DNA from: Amia ocellicauda
Lineage: Eukaryota > Chordata > Actinopteri > Amiiformes > Amiidae
DNA: 64,000 nt
Direction: 5' to 3'
NCBI RefSeq assembly: GCF_036373705.1
Contig: NC_089863.1
Coordinates: 8,768,357 to 8,832,356, forward strand
Below are positions 55,727 through 64,000 of the stretch, piece after piece. The translations under genes were made by a program, and so were the position numbers. A model generated the notes under the pieces. That model was not told the origin of the DNA and searched no databases. It worked only from the letters and a program-made list of their open reading frames with translations. How positions within the stretch are numbered: the first letter of the stretch is position 1; each line of letters begins with the position of its first letter.

Positions 55727-56754
55727 ATTTATGCTGTGGGTAGAGCTAGCCATTCCTAATCGCCTCCCGGGATGCAAATGAAGCCCCGGATGTAATCATT
55801 GGCTGGAAATGTAACTTCTTGCATTGGATTTTAAAAGGGCTGTAGAATCACAGAGGGCGGACGTCGTGCCAGATGTATTAGAGAGAAGCTCGTTTTACAA
55901 GGCAGCTGACTCATTTGTGGCGATTAATCAATGCAAGAGGGCCTCTCTGTAGATCAGTACAGTGCAGGCAGGAACAAAGGTGCAATATAAAGTAAACATC
56001 TTCTGTACTTTATGATCTTTTTCCCTACCAGGACCCAATGAAGTCTACACCAAATTTAAGGCTTATGGTTTTGTCGAATTGCTATTTATTTATTTATTTA
56101 TTAGGGTTGGATTGGATTTGTGTGTGTCTCGGAAATCTGGTTTTAGACATCTGATGCAGTCAAGGCTCGACTAAAGTGCTTTTCTAAATTGCCAAATCTT
56201 GATTTTGAAATATAAATTAAATAAGACCCTTATTTTCACACACTCTGGTCCATGTCTGCACATGTGGGCCTGGAGAACAATAGTCTTAAGCCTATAGGTA
56301 GGTTTAAACAGTCAAAATGTCAATATATCAAATCTAAATAGGTAAATGCATTGTCCAACTTAGCTTCAGTTCAAGCCAGAAGAGGGTGCATTTTCAGTTC
56401 CAGGTGGGCAGGTTTGCTCGGTGGTCATATAAGAAATAGTTATCAGCTGTTCACACAGTCTGATGGTCGCTGGTCAATGAAACTGTTCAATGTACAATTT
56501 GCATTTCCATTACTTTCCATTTGAAGGAAACTGTAAGTTTGCATTTTATGAGTGCCAATCACAAACGAATTACACTCACAAACCTCACTACAGCCTATAT
56601 TTCTAGAAAGACTTTTACAGCTGAGTTATGCATATTTACTAATCAGACTTTTGCATGTCTATTAATTCAGAGCCTTTTATGAGAGAGAAATTATATATGG
56701 GTCTATTTCAATAGAAAGTGAAAAATCGAGGGAGTCATGAGGGTTAGGCAGCTT

Positions 56755-56827
<73 letters not shown>

Positions 56828-58769
56828 AGCAGACACCTTTGTCCTAGAGGATATTGTATGTTTGTTTGTTTTTCAGACTAACAACATATATTTTCAAGAG
56901 GTTAAAACATCTCTTCAAAAAACACATTAAGCCCCATATTACAGTGAATAAAACTAGGTTAGATCAGCCTTCTGTGACAGAAACCTATCTGTTGCAAGAA
57001 TAAGGCAGTTAAGATACACATGCTGGGCCCGATCAGTACACTGGACTTGCAGAATGTGGGAAATGGATACAGGTGTTTTAGGTGAGACACTAGGAGACCG
57101 GGGGTCACATTAAAGAAAGAATGGATCTCTTAGATTCCCACAGGAGGAGCAATCTAGGGATCAGATAATCAGACATCAGACAACGGCTTTATAGAATCAG
57201 CATTGCAGGCAATACCACAGACTGGAGCGCATTAGTGCTAAACGTTCTCTCTGCTTGTTCTAACACCACAATCCAGTCAGTCACACAAATGCACAGGACC
57301 TGGACTTCAGCCATGAACTCAAACTTGAGACAAACTCAAACCTTCCCAAATGGCAGCTCTCAGGAAGCTCTATAAAAATGATAAATATGGTAGTTAGATC
57401 AACATTTAGTCCACATTCAAAGATTAATTTGAATAAATAATAAATCAAACATATTTGAACTATTTAAATATTTAAAACCAATTAGTAAAAACAAACAAAC
57501 CAACCAAGTCTGGTCTGGGCACACCAAGGGTTGTGTACATTTATTAAATAATATTGAAGGAGCCAACCCAGTCAGCTGGGACTGATGCTGGTACCATGGT
57601 AGGTGTTGGCAGATAGTCTAACCTAAAAACTATAAAAGCTTGGAAGCCTGTGTACATGCTATTGTTTCATTAAAGGTTTTATTTCAGGGTTTTTGTTTTT
57701 TTATGTGTGCTCAAAAGTGTCTTTAAACCAATGCTCACACACACAAACTCTTTCTATACACCCCAGCTGTTTGGACAACCAGGATCCTTCTGTCATTAAT
57801 AAAAGCAGAATTACAATTATAGTTAAATGACAGCTGGCTATGTTTTTAAGATGGACGGATCACACTTTAACCCTGCATCTTTCTTCTCTGCCACCGCTGA
57901 AAGCTTGCATAGGCAAATGTCCAGTGATAGCCATTTCATGGGAGGTTAGCCATGCAAATCTGGATGAATGCAGCTTGAGCTGTTGGGTTCAGAGTGAAAA
58001 GGCTTGTGTGGGCTTCATGTAGCTCACTGTGGCCTAGGCTGAACAAAAGCCTAATATGTATTTCTATCTGATTTTGCAGGTAGGCATTGGATACTGGAGC
58101 CCATGGGGAGTGTAAGCTCATTGGCACTACAACAATACCATCCTGTTTTTATTATTTGGTTCTTAATAAAGCTCCATTCTTGAAGCTGAGAGTGGATTAG
58201 TACATTAATGATGAACATAGCAGCATGTAATGTAATGTGAACAAAATGAACATGCCACCACACAAGCCTCTTATGATTATTAATTTAAATAATAATTAAT
58301 CTTTGTAGGTTCTTCACTATTAAACAGAAGTACCTGTAATTTTGGATAAAGGTGTTTTACAAAAATTAAGTATGTATTATTATTATTTAATTTGTAGAAT
58401 GTACATAGTGCATAGATAGTATAGTGTTAATGTTTGTTATCTTTATGGGTATAAGGAATTTAAAAGTAACCCTTAAATTGTACATTGGCCATTAACTACA
58501 TTAATTGTAAGGCACTAAACTGTTCTTGGGGTGTTTGATTCCACAGAAATAAAGAAAAAAGTATAGAACATCAACAAAATCAATTGAGAAAACCATTGTC
58601 ATATAATTTTATTAAGTTTTGAGAACATCTTTCTATTACACAGAGAACAACAGCAGTTTTCTGAATGTTTTTCCCCCTCTTCTGTTCGAACATTTAAACT
58701 TTGTGGGGAACAGCTGGTAAACCTAATGCACAATCTGATCATCTACAAGGCAGAGACCAATCCTACTCT
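55727..58769. other. Intergenic region between nuclease genes B and C
   Basis: Contains an (ATT)n tract at 56756-56824, followed by a short copy of the GGCAGACGCCCTTATCC repeat. No exon is recognised. A minus-strand AATAAA near 58605, about 165 nt past the stop of gene C, is a likely poly(A) signal. Confidence 0.45.
56756..56824. repeat. (ATT)n microsatellite with adjoining repeat core
   Basis: About 23 ATT units followed by ATAAGCAGACACCTTTGTCC, a diverged copy of the dispersed repeat core. Confidence 0.95.
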
Positions 58770-59348
58770 TCATATGTCAGAGATGCAATCTCTGTAGAAC
58801 AGCTGGAAGTTTTGATCCACGTCCATTTCCCTTTTCAGCAGATGCTCTAGCTTTCTGGGGGACACTTCAACCACATAATTATTGACCAGCTCATTCAAGC
58901 CGTAAGCGGCGAAAGTGGGGAACTTGTATCTGACCTCATACGGGGCGTTTGAGTCAAAGCTGGGGCAACAGTAAGCTGACCAGATATATTTGGGGATGCC
59001 CACCCTGTCCACGTTTTGTCTCCGGATCACGTTCCCTGATGTTGTTACCCCAGTAATGATGTATGCTTTGCCGTTACAGTAGTTGTTAAGCCTCTGTCTT
59101 ATACTGTCCAGATAACTGTCCCAGTGTCCATTATAGAAGTCCTTAATTTGAGGGACTATGTTGGTGAGGGTGTAGGTGGCGGCTTTATCGGCGGGGTCAG
59201 CTTGGTGCTTGTCCGGATTCAGGGGACCCCTTTCGTAGAGGACAGCATCGGCATAGTCCTGTAAGACAGCCTGGTTCTCCTCGATGTGGGGGTCACTGTT
59301 CTCCTGTGGGAGAGGGATCATGTTGCTGGTCCCCGAGGAGCTCGACAG
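58770..59348 (-). CDS. ENDOD1-like protein C, exon 2: catalytic residues lost
   Basis: Third paralogue, 292 residues in all, open from signal peptide to TGA with the same splice break as A and B. The fold-defining segments are kept (KAATYTLTNIVPQIK, AYIITGVTTSGNVIRR, YIWSAYCC, FAAYGLNELVNNYVVE). The active site is not: the catalytic His is Pro142 (ERGPLNPD, codon CCC where A and B have CAC). The metal-binding Asn is Tyr172 (FYNGHW instead of FNIGPW). The Glu eight positions on is Leu180. Arg140 and Asn163 remain. Nuclease activity by the normal mechanism is therefore not expected. It may be a secreted pseudoenzyme, for example a nucleic-acid binder or decoy; that role is a guess. No stop or frameshift suggests decay. 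Confidence 0.9.
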   Translation of the reverse strand: MSSSSGTSNMIPLPQENSDPHIEENQAVLQDYADAVLYERGPLNPDKHQADPADKAATYTLTNIVPQIKDFYNGHWDSYLDSIRQRLNNYCNGKAYIITGVTTSGNVIRRQNVDRVGIPKYIWSAYCCPSFDSNAPYEVRYKFPTFAAYGLNELVNNYVVEVSPRKLEHLLKREMDVDQNFQLFYRDCISDI

Positions 59349-59622
59349 CTGGAAAGAAATAAGAAAGAGGAAAAAAAGGTGGTTTTAGTCCACCTCTGTC
59401 TGTGTTTTGATTGTGCTTTTGATGCTGTGGACAGAGCCCCAGCGATTATGTAATTGGAAAGAAATATAAGACATGAGATTAATAAGTTCAGTTGTCTAAT
59501 TCCAACATACATTTGTATTTATCTCTATATCAATATTGCAGAATTGGAAACTGCAATAATTCATATATGTAGCCTACTCCAAAATTGTCACACAAAATAA
59601 ATACATTAATAAACCACCCTAC

Positions 59623-59922
59623 CTGAGGTTCGTACATCCAAGGGTAGTTGACCCGTTTCTCCCCATCTGACTTTTTGAAGGTGTAAGCCGAGTACACCGG
59701 GATGCGCATTTTGGGGTCATAGAGAGTCACAAAGCGCGGGCTGTTGTCGTAGCGTTGGCAGATGGCTTTCAGGGACTCGTCCTTCACGCCCTGCGGGGGG
59801 GTCCCCTTGTACAGAAACTCCTTGCAATCCCTAAAGCTGTGGCCCACGCTGGCCCAAGCCCCTGGGACAGAGGCGGCGCAGAAGGCAAGGAGCAGGGCAA
59901 TGCTGGCCAGTGAGAGCTTCAT
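59623..59922 (-). CDS. ENDOD1-like protein C, exon 1
   Basis: ATG 59922 starts a signal peptide (MKLSLASIALLLAFCAASVP). FLYKGTPPQG, ICQRYDNSPRFVTLYDPKMR and IPVYSAYTFKKSDGEKRVNY follow. The exon ends at CCTCAG|GTAGGG in phase 0. The intron is only 274 bp. The exon is as well preserved as in A and B. Confidence 0.9.
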
Positions 59923-59969
59923 GCTGCAGTTGATGTGGGCTCATATGAACAGAGAAGACAGACACACTG

Positions 59970-59983
59970 CCTACTTAAAGAGG
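59970..59983 (-). promoter_or_regulatory. TATA-like core promoter motif of gene C
   Basis: CCTCTTTAAGTAGG on the minus strand, 48 nt before the ATG; shared with gene A. Confidence 0.5.
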
Positions 59984-62900
59984 GAAAGCGTTACAGCTGC
60001 TCCGTAATCACTACCGTGTATGCAAACTAGCCTCCTACTCGGCCGTGAATGCAGTGTATGGTGCAGTCACCAATAGTCACCAGCAGTAGTTGCCTGTAAC
60101 TGTTTGTATCTATTTTTTTTAATTTACAACAAATACAAGAGGCCGGGTGTTCTTTTGTCTTTGGCACAGTGTGTTGCAGCTCCTAACCAAAGTAAATTTA
60201 TATAAATATATATTCTGCACAACAATAGTTTAAGTTCATTGCACTTCGATAAATGATTTTAGCAGAACAGCCTTCTGTTCCTGATAATATATTATACAGG
60301 TGTGGTAGTTGCAGAAAGACTAATCTCAGTATTGCAGTGGGGAGATGGTTATTGTGGTCACTAATGGTTATTTTACAACTGAACATTACATAGGGATGTG
60401 TGTACAATTTTATAATGATAGTATTACAAGTAAACAACTTTATATAGCGCCTTTACAAGCACAATCGTCTCAAAGTGCTTTGCCAGTTAAAAAACACCAT
60501 TAACAGTACATTCTAAATGAAGTGAAAACAACAAGGGACAAATTAAGAAAATGCCTTTTTTTATAGTAAGTCTTTAAACTAGATTTAAAGCACTCAAGGT
60601 AACCGAATCCCTGATTTCTATCAGCATTGTGTTCCAGAGTTTAGGGGCCCCATCACCCATAGAGAGCAGGTGAACAGCAGGGACACAGGGCAGTGTGGGA
60701 TCAGTGGAGCTCAGGGTCTGGCTGGCTGTGTCGGAGGATAGAAGATCAGTTCAGTATGGAGTAAGACTGCAGATCCTTATATGGAAGTCTATGTGGAACC
60801 TGACAGGCCACTAATATAAGGCCCCCAATACCAGAGTGAAATGCGTGAGACCTCAACAGGACCCTTACAGCTTGTAGTTTGCAGAGTGTGCTACTAGAGA
60901 CACCAGCAAGGAGGCCATTACATTGGTCAGGAGAAAAAGCATGGAGTCATTTCGCGGCAGTGGATGCAGAGCACATAGGTGGTGCTGGTGATGTGTCTAA
61001 GCTGAAAGAATTTAACCTGTGTGGTTTACCACAGTTTGGGCTACCACATTGCAGAAAGGCCTAGAGATGGTCCAAAGAAGAACAACCAAGAGGTCTGCAG
61101 TACACACAGAGCTGTTCAAAATAAATTCATTCATTGATGCTGGCATGGACGAGACCACAAGGGGACTGGATACACGCCGCTGGTACTTTATTTGGATGAT
61201 GCCTTTGTTCCAGGTGACATACATGTATGTGCTGCTAAAGTTACATATGGTAACAAGGTAGAACAAAACCATAGAGAGTAAACTCAAAATGCAGTCTCTT
61301 CTACTAGGCATGTGTGTTCAGGGTTAGGGTGGGACTGGCCAGCACTCAACACATCTTGGAAAACCACCAGTATAAGGCTCTGTTAGGTAGTAATTATGCT
61401 TCTTCTGAAACACATAAGATATACATTACTTAGACAAGGCCCCAAAAATTTATTCTTACTGTTTTTGAACTTACTGAACTTCAACTTTGTTCTTTCTTTC
61501 TTCAGTTTTGCAGGTGATCAAATTAAGACAAAAACCATACATGAGTGAAAACGGGGGATATGTATACAAGCCTTCTAAGTCTATAAGGGCTTTCATAGTT
61601 CCAAACGAACAGATACATGGGACATACAGAGTGCGAGTGAGTGGTTAGTATTATATGCACAGTGTGCTCTGGTCTGATGTGTGGGAGCTACCTTGATAAG
61701 CTGCATGCAAAACATATCCTTAGCTAACCAGCAGGAACTGGTTGTGCTGGGATTAGGCAAGCTCTGTGGAAGTTGGTGGAGTGTTTGTGAAGGGTGAAAA
61801 TAATTCAATAGCGAGTACAAGTTTGTTTTAATACTTGAAGGTTTCTGTGCATGGGCTTATGTATTATATATGGATATTACCATGTTTACGCAACATGTTC
61901 ATTTTTCCATCATTATTTTCAATATATGAGAACGTAAGGTCAAGTAGACCGACATATTTAGAAAATATGGATAATAGTAATTAAACTGTTACTACTGGCA
62001 ATCAAAAATACATTTCCGTACCAACTGTACAGAGCCCTGGTAATAACATAAATTTCACACTGATTGTACCTCGTGCTTGCCCTGGGTGTAACACGCGATT
62101 GTGCTTCGTGGGCGTACGGGGATAAGTGTAGTTAATGTTTAGTGGTTAATAAATTGATTCATGTTGTAGGATGCCAGTGGGAGACCTGCTAGGGGTATTG
62201 AGCTCACAGGAATATATCATTAACCAAAGCAGGCCTTTATATGACCCACTAAAGTGAACAAGTGACCCCATTGTATGTGGCTGTGATACATTTCTGCTTT
62301 CACTGGAAACTGCACTATAAATGAATCTTGCCCTATATTTTGCATTACGTTGAACTGACTTCATTTGGTATTTGAATATTGTATTTTTTCTCTCATTCTA
62401 ATGTGTCTTGTGAAATCCGTATATAGTAAGTTGCCCTTGATAAGGTAGTAGTAGTAGTAGTAGTACACATTTTTTTATATATAATGGCATGAATTGGCAT
62501 GCTAATTCTTTAAGCAACCTGTTCTTTGCTTTGATGGAACCACAAACCTTTTACATATTAATTATAATAATACCAAAAACAATCAAGAAAGCAGAACTTT
62601 ATTCCCAGTGCTGTGAAGATAAGTCCAATACAAAATTAACCTTTTTGCTACATAATACAATAGAAGACCACCTAGAACAGGGGTGGGCAATTTTCAAAGC
62701 ACGATATCTGTTCACTTAACTTCATCAGCAGTCCTTCCTGTATTTAAATGGAGCTTCAGTGCATAGTGGGAGTCACAAGATCGCTTATTCTTCAATTACA
62801 TTCTATCACGGGTAATTTGTTTGTGGTTTGCTTTGCCTAGTTGAGCAATGTGGACATTTCTTAGAAATTATTTAATTTTAGATTCTCTGTGAACCACAAC

Positions 62901-63084
62901 TAGGGTTGTTGCCTCAGTAAGAACTAATACACTTATTTTTATGACTTTAAGGCCCAACTGGAGTTCCTTTTTAGGGCCTATGAAATCAGCTTGTTTTAAT
63001 TGATCATTTAATTTAGTGACCTATTCTCTGATTTCTTTATTAAGATATACATTTTTTTCGTGTAACTTGGCATTAACATATACA
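59984..63084. other. Intergenic region; old dispersed repeat
   Basis: From about 60440 to 60930 lies sequence of a repeat type common in fish (TTTATATAGCGCCTTT start, CAAAGTGCTTTGCC, GTGTTCCAGAGTTTAGGGGC). It is recognised only from general wording, and its class is not settled. No exon is seen in the rest. Confidence 0.4.
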
Positions 63085-64000
63085 GTGAGGGAAAAAAGTA
63101 TTTGATCCCCTGCTGATTTTGTACGTTTGCCCACTGACAAAGAAATGATCAGTCTATAATTTTAATGGTAGGTGTATTTTAACAGTGAGAGACAGAATAA
63201 CAACAAAAAAATTGATTTGCATGTTAATGCGGGAAATAAGTATTTGACCCCTTCGACTTAGTACTTCGTGGCAAAACCCTTGTTGGCAATCACAGAGGTC
63301 AGACGTTTCTTGTAGTTGGCCACCAGGTTTGCACACATCTCAGGAGGGATTTTGTCCCACTCCTCTTTGCAGATCCTCTCCAAGTCATTAAGGTTTCGAG
63401 GCTGACGTTTGGCAACTCGAACCTTCAGCTCCCTCCACAGATTTTCTATGGGATTAAGGTCTGGAGACTGGCTAGGCCACTCCAGGACCTTAATGTGCTT
63501 CTTCTTGAGCCACTCCTTTGTTGCCTTGGCTGTGTGTTTTGGGTCATTGTCATGCTGGAATACCCATCCACGACCCATTTTCAAAGCCCTGGCTGAGGGA
63601 AGGAGGTTCTCACCCAAGATTTGATGGTACATGGCCCCGTGCATCGTCCCTTTGATGCGGTGCAGTTGTCCTGTCCCCTTAGCAGAAAAACACCCCCAAA
63701 GCATAATGTTTCCACCTCCATGTTTGACGGTGGGGATGGTGTTCTTGTGGTCATTCCTCCTCCTCCAAACACGGCGAGTTGAGTTGATGCCAAAGAGCTC
63801 GATTTTGGTCTCATCTGACCACAACACTTTCACCCAGTTCTCCTCTGAATCATTCAGATGTTCATTGGCAAACTTCAGACGGGCCTGTACATGTGCTTTC
63901 TTGAGCAGGGGGACCTGCAGGATTTCAGTCCTTCATGGTGTAGTGTGTTACCAATTGTTTTCTTGGTGACTATGGTCCCAGCTGCCTTGAGATCATTAAC
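63084..64000 (-). mobile_element. Tc1-like transposon, cut by the right window edge
   Basis: Left end TACAGTGAGGGAAAAAAGTA followed by TTTGATCCCCTGCTGATTTT, a known Tc1-type terminal sequence of fish as I recall it. The transposase lies on the minus strand. The other end is outside the window. Confidence 0.85.
63258..63935 (-). pseudogene. Tc1-like transposase (DD34E), catalytic part, 5' part damaged
   Basis: Catalytic domain readable from [20 protein letters not shown] at about 63930 leftward to GFATKY and stop at 63258. Landmarks are the first Asp in [20 protein letters not shown], the second Asp in [14 protein letters not shown] and the Glu in [11 protein letters not shown], with 34 residues between the last two by count. 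The frame is open here. Just upstream, around 63935, the sequence runs into a stop or frame change, so the N-terminal DNA-binding part appears broken. The remainder lies beyond the window. Confidence 0.85.

Noticed and set aside
1-64000. CRISPR array, bacterial operon or phage-like system
   Set aside because: Tandem repeats here lack regular spacers, and all genes have spliceosomal introns; the DNA is vertebrate.

Overview
The window looks like nuclear DNA of a ray-finned fish. Genes are split by GT-AG introns, the base composition is AT-rich, and microsatellites are abundant. The mobile DNA is of fish type: several Tc1/mariner elements, hAT elements, LINE fragments, tRNA-derived SINE heads, and a dispersed repeat with a GGCAGACGCCCTTATCC core. 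The species cannot be read from the sequence; a non-teleost ray-finned fish is possible but is only a guess.

Layout. (1) 0.5-1.5 kb, minus strand: the first three coding exons of a gene that runs off the left edge (zinc-ribbon exon, Ser/Thr-rich exon, short acidic exon). (2) 8.7-19.8 kb, plus strand: a head-to-head paralogue with the same exon plan, followed by two fibronectin type III exons and a terminal exon of the interferon-induced very large GTPase (VLIG/GVIN1) family. That terminal exon keeps both family ends but has lost the whole GTPase core and carries one in-frame TGA. A decayed hAT transposase lies in one intron and a second hAT relic in another. (3) 22.8-25.1 kb, minus strand: a decaying gene of three EGF-like exons followed by a C-type lectin exon with one internal stop. 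(4) 28.7-31.75 kb, minus strand: an apparently intact two-coding-exon perforin (MACPF, Cys-rich and C2 regions). (5) 33.3-36.4 kb: a hAT element with an exact 8-bp target duplication, holding a Tc1 remnant and an apparently intact Tc1-like element. (6) 36.4-43.2 kb: intergenic repeats, including a 1.3-kb inverted-repeat element. (7) 43.3-59.9 kb, minus strand: three tandem secreted nucleases of the ENDOD1-like family, each with two coding exons. The first two keep all catalytic residues; the third has lost the catalytic His, the metal-binding Asn and the Glu while staying open. (8) 63.1 kb to the end: part of another Tc1 element.

The recognisable host genes (VLIG-like, lectin/EGF, perforin, secreted nucleases) all belong to families used in defence or in clearing cells and nucleic acid, so the window may be part of an immune-type gene neighbourhood. 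A joint function is inference; no operon-like unit is expected in this genome. The most notable signals are the GTPase-less VLIG-like gene, the catalytically dead but intact ENDOD1-like paralogue, the open Tc1-like transposase with DD36E spacing, and the nested hAT/Tc1 insertion with perfect boundaries.
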